DNA of 64,000 bases from Fremontodendron californicum (lineage: Eukaryota > Streptophyta > Magnoliopsida > Malvales > Malvaceae). The position numbers and the translations under genes are program-made. The stretch is taken from the NCBI GenBank assembly GCA_030761205.1, contig JAULJL010000002.1, positions 18,889,010-18,953,009 of the forward strand, given 5' to 3'. Below are positions 32,944-44,890 of this stretch, one piece after another. A model generated the notes under the pieces. The model saw only the letters and a program-made list of their open reading frames with translations. It had not been told where the DNA came from and ran no database searches. The stretch's first letter is position 1. Each line of letters begins with the position of its first letter.

Positions 32944-35900
32944 TATGGACACCTAATTTTGTCTGGGCCCCCTAAACAAGTTAAGTTCTCCTTTCAACTT
33001 CCAGGAATGCAAAGAATCTCCCCTCATTCTACAGATGGGTATCCAAGACTTAATTTTAGAGGTCAATACGAAAACGTCAACAGGAAAAAGTCAACTCCAA
33101 AATAGTCAACCCCAAAAAGTCAACCACTAAAAAAGTCAACTTCAGGGAAAATCAAGAATCTTGATAATCTTGATAATCGGAGATCTACAGTTGAAGATAG
33201 AGAGAAAAATTGAAGGTGGAAAGACAAATTGCAAAATTCAATGTAGGAAAAAGCATGAAATTTTCAAATTTGGAGAAAAGTATGTAAACGATCAAATTGA
33301 AATCTCAAATTGAAGGATAATCAATAAATAGAGGTACCTCAAGGTCCAATTTCACCAAGAGGAATCAATCATAAGAAGAATTGGACAAAATTGGAAATTG
33401 CCATTTTTGGGAAAAATAGGAAATTTTGCAAATTTGGGAAAAAGTGTATAAATGATCAAATTGGACAAAATGGAAGGTTCAGAATGGAGTAAGATCAATA
33501 AATAAGGATATTTGAAGGTCCAATTTGAAGTGGAATTGAATGATGAATCAATTTGAAGAAAAAAGAAAAATAAAGATTTAGTGAATAAATGGAAAAATCA
33601 CATAATTGGGGAAAACTACAGAGATGGTCTAATTCGATAAAATTGAAGTCCCTAGTTGTTAAATAATAAATAAATAAAGATACCCGAAGTTCCAATTTGA
33701 AGTGGATCTAAAGGAAGAGCCAATTGGAATAGAAATTAGAAAATCGAGAAAATTCCCAATTTTGAGGAAAAATGGGAAAAACAAAATCCGAGAGGAATTC
33801 AGATGTAACAATTGGGAAAATTTTGTCCAACTCCAATTCAATTTGAGACAAAGGTGATGGAAAAAGAAAATCCAGAAAATTGGCCCATTTAGAAGTAAAA
33901 CCGACGTTTCAGGGGCTAAATGGTAATTTTGGAAAATTGAAGAAAAATAAAATTCGAGCTCAAAAAAATTGTGAAACTTTCCAGAAATAATTTTAGGATG
34001 TAAAGAAGGAAATGAGAAGAAAAACCTGAAATTGGGACCGAAATGCAAATAGGATAAATTCAAGGTACTAACCCGCAATTTTAGTGAAAAATCCGGGAAA
34101 AATAAAAAACGAGCTTGAAAATTTTGAAAACTTCTAGAACTGAGTTTTATATTGGATAGGATGGATTTGAAAAGAATAATCCAAAAAATGGAGCTAAAAT
34201 GAAAATAGGCAAAGTTCGGGGGTACTAATCCGCAATTTTAGAGAAAAATTCGAGAAAAATGGCAAACGTGCTCGAAAAATAATGAAACCTTCAGAATTTA
34301 GTTTAATATTTAATAGGATGAATTGGAAAATAAAAATCAAAAATTGGGGTCCATTTGTAGATGGATCAAGTTTGGCGACCAAAATGCAATTTTACCAAAA
34401 AATAAAAAATTGACCAATTTACGAATAAAAAAGAGGAATGAGCTGGACTATTCCAAGCTATTTTCGGCCAGCATAGAGAAAGGGAGAGGAGAGTTTGATC
34501 AACTTGATCCAATGGCCAAGATGAAGTAGAAGGATGACATTTTTAAAGGAAGGACAAGATTCTCCACTACTTGCCTACGTGGCATTTTTGGCCAATAGGA
34601 GGCTTTTTAATTGTAAGGATGGAAGGCGATTGGCCAGGGCCATGTGAAGGCTGTGTGATGATGCGAAGTGGAATTAAGTGGCCAACTAGGAAGATATTTT
34701 GTTAGTAAGCTACATGATCATGACAAGTGGCTTAAGATATTTTGTAGAGATAGGAGACAATAATAATTGAGGTGGTATTCTTGGCCAATGAGAGGTTAGT
34801 AAATCCCTAAATTTAAGGAAAAGACCATGAGAAAAGGGGACAAGAAATAGCCATGTGGAAAGGATGTTGGGAGAGCATGCAAAGCATGACTAATGCCAAT
34901 AAAAAGATGAGCACACTCTACACCAAAAAGGGGGGATCGGCAAAGGCATAAGGAGAGGGCTTGCTCTTCATTTTTAGGGGACCATTCACTACATTTTGAA
35001 AGAGAAGTCAGTAGCTAGAACCTCTCAAGGAGAAAAGGAAAGGAAGAAAGAAAAATGAGAGAAAAGGGTGGAGTTCAAAGAGGATTTTGGAAGCTTTTCT
35101 AGGTAGCTTTCCTTTCTCCTCTTGTTTATGGTTTTCTTTTCATTTTCATTTCCATGTCTATGATTTCTTTTCTTCTATGTCATGTTCATCTTCTTTTCTT
35201 CTAAATGTTTTTTTTTTTTTAAGTTTTAAAAGGCTTTCTTCTATTCTCTACAAAATATCAAAGTTTACAAATATTTTCCTACATTTTTCTCTATGGCCGA
35301 AACATGGTGTTTCTAGTGTTCTTGTCTTTTGCTTAATTTTCATGGTTTCATGTTGGATGTGGGAGTCACTATTTTGGTAGGAGAGATTTTATCTTTTTGT
35401 TTTCTTTAAAAAAAATGAAATAAAAAGGTTTGATGTGCTTGAGGATCTTGCTTTTACCAAGTGATTCTCATTAGGTAAGACTGTCCAAAAAACAACCATT
35501 GAGCCATCCTTGTTTTTTATTGATTGCTTATGTTTCTAGCTCTTATTTCATTATATTCATATGCTTATCTTGTTGATTTTCATGTTACATTTCATACATG
35601 GCATATTGTGTGTTTGTTGGGAAATGATGCTAGTGCTTGATGACCTTGGTCTCCCACCAAAAGATGGCTAAGTAGGATTCATTTCCAATAAGCTAGCCTT
35701 GAGCCCCTCATTTGTGCATGCTGTAAAATATGTTTTTAGCTCATTTCCAACTTGATTTTGGCTAGGATTAATTATTGGTCCATAGCCAAAATCTATTTTT
35801 CAAACTAGTCGGAAGAAAACAATGTTTACAAGTTGGATATACTGATTTTGGGAAAGGTTTTCACCATGCATTTTTTGTCAAAATAAAAAATTGCTTTTAC

Positions 35901-37869
35901 CACTGTTAGTTCATCATTTGCAGAGTCTTAACTGATTTTTCTAGATTTTTTTGAATTTTTTGCAAAGGTCTAAAAAATAGCTTTGTAAAATCGATTTTTA
36001 GGAGTCAAAACAAGCTTTTAAGCTAGTAAAAATCTATTTTTTTCACCAAAAGGGGGGCTGGCCGAAATCATGTAGCTACTGTTTTGGGATAATTTTCATG
36101 TACTAAGATGAATTGGTTTTACAAAAATCGGGTCATGGGTAATTAATCCGGGTTTCGAGAAATGAGTCAAAATTAGGATTTTAGAAAATAGGTCATTCGG
36201 CCACTTTGATTATGTTTCAAAAGTTGCATTCTTTATTTACTTATTTTTTATTTTCAAAATGTTGCATTCAAGGTTTTTAAAGATACTTGGATGTCAAACA
36301 AGGGCATTCGAAAGCCCCTAATCTGAGCCAAAGTTCGTGCCCGAAATCTCTCATTTTTAATATCCAACTTAGGTTTCTTTCAAAGGTAGTTAGACATCTT
36401 TTTAGGTGTTCGGATATCCTCTCTTCAAGAGATAAACACATTCCATTTTCATGCATTTCATATTTTTCAATGTTTTTATTTCATTTAGTGTAAAAACGTA
36501 TTTTTCGGTTTCCTAGACATTTGGCGAGAATTAGTTCCTAATCTTTACCGAGTTTGCCGGGGAGGTTAGGAAATTATTCAACGCACGTGTTTATGGAATT
36601 GAAAGGTATGGTTTTCGTTTTACTGGGAATTATGTGAATGTCATATGAGAGAATTATTTTCCAAGCTTTGTCGGGTTTGTGGGGGAGTACGGTAATATTT
36701 TTCGACATGTGCCATTTATATAATTTCATCAAAGAAGAAAAATAATGATGTGTGCATATCCCATGATCATTCATATTCCATGATGTCTACATTTGCCATT
36801 TTGATCATAATTATTCCATATCCATGAATGTTCCATGATAATGTCATTTTATGATATGTTATTCATGTTGTAATCGTAATCTTGATGTGATTGTGAATAT
36901 TCTATGATGGTGTCATTTTTATGATTGATTGCTTATATCATGTATGCCGTATCATATATATCATGTCATGAACTATTTGTCACATCATATATGCCATGTC
37001 ATGAGTTATTTGTTATGTCATGAATGCCATGTCATTAATTCCTTGTCATGTTGTAATAAGATTTGCCATGTCATGAGATATTTTCCATATTATAATAAGA
37101 TGTTTGCCATGCCATGATAATTATGCATGTTATTTTAATTTATATTTGTATCTTAGTAATAATTTGCATATCCATGATCATTTTTTTATGATTCTAAATG
37201 CATGAAAAAATAATTACAATTTTTTTAATAAAACAAGGTTGTTCCTGAGTTGAAATAATTCATGGATTCTCTGCTGGGTTTGCCAGGGAGAATATCATCA
37301 ATTATCATTAACAACGGAACATGTATTTTTCAAAACGAGAGTAACTTCAGAGGATTCAAAATAAACGAAAAATTCCATATTTTGCCGGGTTTGCAGGGGA
37401 ATATGGAAAATTTTGTACTAATAAATTTTGAATCATTCTCAAATAATATGATTTATTTTTAAAAGGGAATTAATTTTTAAATATCAAATATAAAACTGAC
37501 TTTTATCGAGAGTCGAGACAACACATGATTAATAAGGTACCGTTTTATACGGGTGTTGTGGGGGTTCTAATCCTTCCCCACACATAACCGACTCCCGAAC
37601 CCACACTTGTTTTCTCTGGTTCAAAGCGCAGACTTCGAAATTGGTTTTTTAAAAATACTTTACAAAAGTCGATTTTTTAATAAGTGCCCGATCACACCTA
37701 GCCAAAAACGATTGGTCACGATAACATTTCCTTTTCGAGGTTGTTTTCAAACCCTCAATTTTATTTAAGAGGAATTAAGTCATTCTTTCCTCTTCTTCTC
37801 CCCTGCTCTTTATTTTTTTTTATATTTTAAACGTCCTCTGACAGATCCCGCGACTGATATGTTACGACA
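32944..37869 (+). repeat. 3' LTR of TatA (4.9 kb)
   Basis: Starts TATGGACACCTAATTTTGTC (TGTAGACACC in its relatives) and runs to about 37869 (GTTACGACA). It is the reverse-complement relative of the LTRs at 21299, 38502, 52611 and 58204, and it holds the same GTTTGCCGGGG and ACGGGTGTTGTGGGGG blocks. It has no genes. Open stretches such as 33659-34078 on the minus strand and 35087-35380 on the plus strand are low-complexity T- or A-rich text. The right end is the least certain boundary. Confidence 0.75.
33062..33147 (+). promoter_or_regulatory. W-box-like cluster in the TatA LTR
   Basis: Four AGTCAAC words and one CGTCAAC (complement TTGAC) in about 75 bases, 125-200 bases into U3, in the same relative place as in the other LTRs. 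Confidence 0.45.
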
Positions 37870-38501
37870 CAGACAAACTTTTGCTTTTCTTCTTTTTCAA
37901 CAGATTCTTTCCTCTAAATCAAAATTAGACCCTTCCCTCTCTAGGAAACTTATCTTCTTTTCCTTTTCATCTTTTCAATGCTTAGCAAATGCAATGATCA
38001 ACTATATTGATGCGAAATCCAATGCAACCTACGCAAATGCATATGCAAATGTTCATTATATGATGCATGAATGCTTATATAGATGCATGACATCATTTCA
38101 CATAAAGAGAATGTTGAGAGAGTTAATCATCTCCGTTTTTCTTTGTATCCTGATAGGGTTTCCTCATGTTATGCCCTATTCCTGTCGAAGAAATCACGTG
38201 ATTTTTGTATTTCCCATATTTTCCTAGCCTCAACGAAGCCTTTCTTTTTGGTTTCCTAGCCAAGACCAAAACACAGAGTCAAACTTCATGTAAATATAAA
38301 CTAAAAATTTCATGCCTTGCACAATATGAACTTTAACTTTCTGCTAAAGCATATCCACATCTCAATTTCAGTTTGTTCTTCTTAAATCATGTCAATTTCA
38401 TTTCTTCCAAAAGATGTCAAATTGAAGTATTTCAAAAATTGGTGATTACCATTAGAGACATCTTTAAGCGAGATGAGAAACCATCCATTTTCTGGTGGTT
38501 T
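37870..38501 (-). mobile_element. Remnant of an older minus-strand Tat element, left piece
   Basis: Text such as the ATGCAAATG-rich stretch at about 37985-38090 resembles the 3' region of the element at 38502-56538 (about 44900-45200). It continues at 56539 across the GGTTT target copies. No reading frame is convincing. Confidence 0.5.
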
Positions 38502-40977
38502 TGTCTCAACCTAAAAAAAATAACAAGTCTCTTCGCAAGACTTTATTATTCGTTAAGCGTGACATTAAAAAATCGAGAAAAAGTCAACTTAATTCCTTTA
38601 GAAAAATGAAGGTTTTGAAAATGACCTTGAAAAAGACATGGAGTCACCACCAATCTTTTTTAGCTAGGTGTGATCGGCCACCTATTAAAACCGGTTTTAT
38701 AAAATATTCTAAAAATTAAATAAAACATTTTAAAAACCAATTTCAAGTCTACATTTTAAACCAGAGAAATCAAAGAAACGGGTTCGGGACTCCGTTATGT
38801 GCGGGGAAGGATTAGCACCCCCACAACGCCCGTATAAAACGGTACCTTATTAATCGTGTGTTATCTCAAGTCTCGGTAAAAAATCGGTTTTAAATTTAGA
38901 ATTTAAAGTTAATTCCCAATTTAAAGAAAAAAATTTCCATTTTTAATTGAAAATGATCCGGAATTTATAAATTCAAAAATTTCCTATATTCCCCAACAAA
39001 TGTGGAAAAATATATAAATTTTTATTAGTTTTGGAAAACTTTCCGAATCATTCTCTTTTTAAATAAGATATTCCGTTATTAATGATAATTGATGATATCC
39101 TCCCCAGCAAACCCGGTAGAGAACTCATGAATTATTTTAACTCGGGATTATCTTTATTTTATTGAAAATCATTATCTTTTCTGAAAACATTTAAAAGAAA
39201 TGAATATGAATATGCATGACATAAATAAAATGACATAGCAAAATCTAAATAATATAATGCACCCTAAATGATATGATATGATTTTAATGTCTTAGCATAT
39301 TCTAAATGAAATGAAATGACCTAGGTTATATGACATATTCTAAATGAAATGAAATGACCTAGGTAACATAATATATTCTATATGAAATCTAATATCCTAA
39401 GTCATATGATATATTCTAAATGAAATAAAATATCCTAAATGACATAATATATATCCTAAATGAAATGTCCCAGGTAACATAATATATTCTACATGAAATG
39501 ACCTAGGTAACATAATATATTCTATATGAAATGAAATAATTTGAATGACATGGCCAATATGAAAGATATGGCATATAATTTAAATGACATGGAATATAAA
39601 ATAATGCAATCATATAATATGCATGGAAATAAAAATGAAAATAATAATCCATGAACATAGTATATGCAAAATAATATAACAAAAAATAATTAAATAAAAA
39701 GCATAGGATATCATGAAATATTCCAAATCATATAATAAACAATATAACATGACTCAAAATCATAACAATATCATAGAAATTATGATAGCAAAAATCACAT
39801 ATTATATAAAATGCATGAATATGGAAAATGCAATGCATGAAAATGTATTTTTTCCTTTAATTAAGGAAATTCGTATATCTAAAAAGATATACGGCTACCT
39901 TAGGAAAATATGTCAAATCAAATATTCTAAAACCAAAATAATTTGTGATTGTTTGATAACAATTTGGAAAAGCTTAGATTACAAATAAAAAAACTAGGCT
40001 AAACCTTTCTTAAATGGCTCTAATTTCCTAAGTTTAAAATCTCGGACTTCACCACCCTTAACCCGAGACTTAAAAAATCATTTTTAGAGTTTAAAAAGGC
40101 TTAGAAACTACTCTAAGTCAGTAGCTAAACTTCCTAATTCGCTCCCTTTATGTAACTTAACCAATACAAAAAAATGATTTTTCTTTAAATTCAATTCTGA
40201 CTCCATTGTCCAGTTTTAAGCCATGATTTTTTACCCTATTTTTAAAAATTCAAAAAATCTAAAAAAGTACTGGAGACCCAGGACATGTAAAAATACATGG
40301 GAAAAAATCAGCTTAATTTTCTGATTAAAGATGAATGCCCAGAAAAATCGAGAAAGTACGAGTGCTGGGTGAAAAAAACTGTTTTGCGAAAATACATTTT
40401 TGCCTTTGATAAAATCATTTAAAAATCAAAGTAAAAATATTTAAGACACACAAAATGACTCACAAACAGTAGCTAGGACTTTTTAAAAGTTAGATAAAAA
40501 TTGGCTAAGTAAAAAAAACCACAAAGGTAGAATAATCAATTTGACAACTCTTTAATTTTCCACAAGTATGCTCAAGAAAGCATGACTTTGAACCATTAAT
40601 TGGCCTAAGTCATTAGTCAAGTGGTATGGACATGAAATGCATGAAAAAATAAAGCAAATATGATGCATGAAATGCATGGTTTTAAACCTAAATGTCATGA
40701 AAAAAATGCATGGCATCAATATAGTGACCTAGACCTAAATAAACTTGCATGGCATTTAATGCAACCTAGGTCTAAAATGCATGGACATGCATGGCAAAAT
40801 AAACCAAACCTAAAAACTAAAATATGCATGGCAATAACACAAACGCAAGGCATGGTTAAACCAAAAACTCAACCAAATATCATGCAAATGCCAACCTATC
40901 AACTAACATAGCAAAAATGCAAACACAAGGCAAAATAATGAGGTAGTCGAATGGCCTAAGATTCCAAACAAGCATGG

Positions 40978-41290
40978 CGTTTTCACAAACACTTGACATA
41001 CTAACATGCTCAACTAAAATATAACACTCAAATCACGCAAACACAAAGTAGAGATTTTAAAACTAACAAGCATTTTCACAAACACTTGATATACTAACAT
41101 GCTCAACTAAAATATAACACTCAAATCATGCAAATACAAAATAGACGTATTAAAACTAACAAGCATTTTCACAAACACTTGATATACTAACATGCTCAAC
41201 TAAAATATAACACTCAAATCATGCAAATACAAAATAGAGGTATTAAAACTAACAAGCATTTTCACAAACACTTGATATACTAAATATAAA
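40978..41290. repeat. 93-bp tandem repeat in the 3' LTR
   Basis: CATTTTCACAAACACTTGAT starts units at 40978, 41071, 41164 and 41257, an exact 93-base period. The fourth unit is partial. Confidence 0.9.
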
Positions 41291-43437
41291 ACATCAACAA
41301 ATTTAAACATTATGAAAGCAGAAAATTGAAAATGCAAGAATATGATAATAAACTCATAAATGGCAACAAACAAGCATCCAAATTAAAGCAAACTTCAAGT
41401 ATATGTAGTAGATGAAGATTTAAAGCATCAAGACTAAAAAAATAACCAAAATAACCTGATAAATCAAGGCAAAACAGCAACTATATAAAAAAATTCTAGG
41501 CCATTCGGCCATGGTAAAAAAAATAAGAAAAAAAATGTAAGAACTTGTTTAAGAAAAAAATGAAGAAAGAACTTAAAAAGAACATAAAAAAACATTTATT
41601 TAAAAAGAAAACTCACCAAATAATAATAAAAAACAGCAAAAACAAGAATGGAAAATCAAGAAAGTGCAAGAGTTGGTGCTAAAAGCAACCTCAAGAAGCT
41701 ATCTTTCAAGCTTTTTCTCTTCAAACTTTCATTTCTTTTCTAAACTTTTCTTTTTTACTTTCAACCAAGGAGAGAAAACTAAGCAAAAACCAAGAAAAAA
41801 ATTTGAAAATGAAGTCCCAAATAAGAAAATTAGAATCCCCCCTATAGTGCTGGCAGAATTTTACCTCTCTTCTCCCTAGGATGTTGACATTTTTACTCCA
41901 ACCAATTTCCATCCAAGGGCTAGTGATTCAAGGTGAAAAATCATGAAATTATCACCCTTAGATTAGGCCATCAGCTGTCCATATTTACAGCTGTTCAAGA
42001 ATAATGTTGATACTCTCCCTCTTCATGTATTGGCCCATGTGGCTTATTTGTAATGGCTTGATAAAAAAAATCACTAACTAACTCTTAATTCTTGGCCTTT
42101 TGATTGAAAAATTAGAAGCTTCTTCCCTCCTTTGGGCCTTGGCAGGCCAGCACTTCCTATTCCAACCTAAGTCTGATTTTTTTGAAAGGCAAGAAAAGCC
42201 CTTTTCGGTTGGTTGGGTAAAATGATCGTTTTGCCCCCCGAATGCAAATAAATGGCAACCGGACTTCAAATTTAAATTTTATTATTTAATAATTTCAAAA
42301 TAATAAAATATTGAATTCTGGAGGTTTTCAAAATTTTTTGACTCCGTTTGCTATTTATTTGGATTTTTTCTTCCAAAAATGCCCTTTTATGCCCCCATAT
42401 TTTACCATTTTTTAAACGAGATCCAAATCAAGATTTTTCTTCACCAATCTCTTCCAAATAATTTAAAAGTGTGATCTGGAAGTTTTCATAATTTTTGGAA
42501 CTCATTTGGTATTTTTTCGGGATTTATCTGCTTGAATTACTTCATAGGAGGCTCGGGATTTAGCCATTTTGCAAACGAACTCCGAATCAAGATTTTATTT
42601 TTCCAATCTCTTCAAAATAATTTAAAAATCAGATTTACAAATTTTTAGAATTTTTGGAGTCCATTTGCTATTTTTTCGGGATTTATCTTCTTGAATTACT
42701 ACATAAACGAACTCCGAATCAAAATTTTGTTTTTCCAATCTCTTCCAAATAATTTAAAAATGAGATTTGCAAATTTTCAGATGATTTGGAGTTCATTTTC
42801 TATTTTTTTGGGATTTTCCTTCTTTAATTTATGCATAAGAGACCCGGGATTTGGCCATTTTGGAAACGAACTCCGAATCAAGATTTTCTTTCGCCAATCT
42901 CTTCCAAATAATTTAAAAATGCGATTTTCAAATTTTCAGAAGATTTGGAGTTCATTTTCTATTTTTCCCAAATTTTCCAATTTTGCCCTTTTGCCTACGA
43001 AACCCGGTTTTGCTCAAAACAAGTCTGATATTCAGATTTTCTTCAAACTGAGCCTTGGGCTATCCCTTTTTAATCATTCCTCATTCATTGGGGCTTTAGT
43101 CTTACCAAGTCGGGCCATTTCTGTAATTCTTCCCGATTTCACCGAAATCCATTAAAAACCCCAATTCTCGGTTTTCTCCCGGGTTGACTTTTCTTTCAGT
43201 TTTTCATTCAAATGGCTTCTCCATTACCCGTAGTCAGTCCTTATCTTTCATTTGGAACCTTCAATTTTGACCAATTCGATCGTTTAAGCACTTTTACCCA
43301 AATTTCCCGGATTAGGGTTTCCTTTCTACTGAATCTCCAAATCCCAACTTCCGAACTCCATATCTTTCGATGTAGACCTCGGATTATCAAAATTCTTTCA
43401 CCATTTTTCAATTGAGCTTCAAATCTTGATTTTGAAA

Positions 43438-43530
43438 GTGGGTTGACTTTTTCAGTAATTGACTTTCTGGGGTTGACTTTTTGGGTTGACTTTTTTGGGG
43501 TTGACTTTTTTCAAGTTTGACTTTTTTATG
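43438..43530 (-). promoter_or_regulatory. W-box-like cluster in the 3' LTR
   Basis: Six TTGACT words in about 90 bases, 130-220 bases from the U3 end. This is the densest of the clusters in the window. Confidence 0.45.
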
Positions 43531-43661
43531 CTCGCCATCTTAAACTAAGTCTCCGAGTACCACCTACGGGATGAAAAAAAAAAGTCTTTTTACATTCTAA
43601 ACATCAATTTAGAGAGAAAACATACCTGTTTTAGTGGTCCGGACAAAATTAGGTGTGTACA

Positions 43662-43676
43662 GCTGCCAGTCTTTGG
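43662..43676 (-). promoter_or_regulatory. Polypurine tract
   Basis: The minus strand reads CCAAAGACTGGCAGC directly before the LTR start. It has two changes from the tract at 63638-63652. Confidence 0.8.
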
Positions 43677-43949
43677 CTATTGCTGAGAATCAAGAATCAG
43701 GCAAAGATAAACCAACACTAATTTTATACGGTTAGTGAAATCAAATGTAAAGGAAAGGGAAAGGGGTTTTTCTCTCTTTTTTTTTTATTTTTTTGAAAAA
43801 GCTGTAAGTTGAAGATTTTATCCTTAAATTTAATTCCCTGACTAATCAAGGCTCGGCCCGTCTTAAGGAAATGGGTTCGATTTGCAAGAAAACAAAATAC
43901 CTCGATGATGGTCTCGGGGTCTTATCGTGTCTTGTGCTAACCTAACCGG

Positions 43950-44890
43950 CATGAGTGAAATCGAAAATTGAAAAAGACCTGGATGAAACCAAGGAATTGA
44001 AGGCATGGGCGAAACCATAAAATTGAAAGAGATCTGGATGAAACCAAGGAATTTGAAGGCATGGGTGAAACCATGAAATTTGAAAAAGATCTAGATGAAA
44101 CCAGAAATTGAAATGCATGGATGAAACCAGAAATTTGAAAAATATCTGGATGAAACCAGAGGTTAAAGGCATGGGTAAAACCATAAAATTGAAAGAGATC
44201 TGGATGAAACCAAGGAAATTGAAATGCATGGATGAAACCATAAAGTCGAAAGAGATCTGGATGAAACCAAAGAAATTGAAGGCATGGGTGAAACCATAAA
44301 TTTGAAAAAGATCTCGATGAAACCAAGGAAATTGAAATGCATGGATGAAACCAGAAATTTGAAAAAGATCTTGATGAAACCAGAGGTTAAAGTCATGGGT
44401 GAAACCATAAAATTGAAAGAGATCTGGATGAAACCAGGGAATTGAAATGCATGGGTGAAACCATAAAATTGAAAGAGATCTGGATGAAACCAAGGAAATC
44501 GAAGGCATGGGTGAAACCATAAAATTGAATGAGATCTGGATGAAACCAAGGAATTTGAGGGCATGGGTGAAACCATAAAATTGAAAGAGATCTGGATGAA
44601 ACCAAGGAAATTGAAGGCATGGGTGAAACCATAAATTTGAAAGAGATTTGGATGAAACCAAGGAAATTGAAGGCATGGGTGAAACCATAAAATTGAAAGA
44701 GATCTAGATGAAACCAAGGAAATTGAAATGCATAGGTGAAACCATAAAATTGAAAGAGATCTGGATGAAACCAACGAAATTGAAATGTATGGGTGAAACC
44801 ATCAAATTGAAAGAGATCTGGATGAAACCAAGGAAATTGAAGGCATGGGTGAAACCATAATTTTGAAAAACATCTGGATATTAACCTAAA
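43950..44890. repeat. 56-bp minisatellite built from two 28-bp half-units
   Basis: About 16-17 copies with a 56-base period (for example ACCAAGG at 44601 and 44657). Each unit pairs a GATGAAACCAAGGAAATTGA half with a GTGAAACCATAAAATTGAAA half; the halves share TGAAACCA and AAATTGAA. All three minus-strand frames are open over long stretches because the unit lacks stops, so the apparent proteins of 130-250 residues are repeat translations. It lies in the 3' untranslated region, where Ogre elements often carry such arrays. Confidence 0.9.

Larger units (their letters stand above)
8497..37869 (+). mobile_element. TatA: degraded Tat/Ogre-like Ty3/gypsy element, split by nested insertions
   Basis: Plus-strand pieces in order: linker exon (8497-8607 and 16052-16264), intron (16265-16479), reverse transcriptase, two RNase H domains, integrase (29102-30380), 3' untranslated region with several tandem repeats, polypurine tract, and a 4.9-kb 3' LTR ending near 37869. 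The domain order with a second RNase H before integrase, an intron in pol, long LTRs and a repeat-rich 3' region fit the Tat/Ogre lineage. Its 5' LTR, gag and protease must lie left of the Athila-like element, outside the window. Later insertions are the Athila-like, copia and Harbinger-like elements. Stops and frameshifts show that it is dead. Confidence 0.85.
38502..43661 (-). repeat. 3' LTR (5.16 kb)
   Basis: Plus-strand ends are TGTCTCAACC and GTGTGTACA. It pairs with 52611-56538. It holds three full 93-bp units plus a partial at 40978-41285, ATGAAATGA-type short repeats at about 39290-39550, and six TTGACT words at about 43438-43530. The stretch 42207-43331 is missing from the partner LTR. 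No genes. Confidence 0.88.

Noticed and set aside
33495..34382. Minus-strand frames in the TatA LTR as genes
   Set aside because: They are within the LTR, rich in Phe/Leu/Ser from AT-rich text, and not kept in sister LTRs.
43950..44890. CRISPR-like regular repeat
   Set aside because: Adjacent units are continuous diverged copies without unique spacers, in a plant retrotransposon 3' region.
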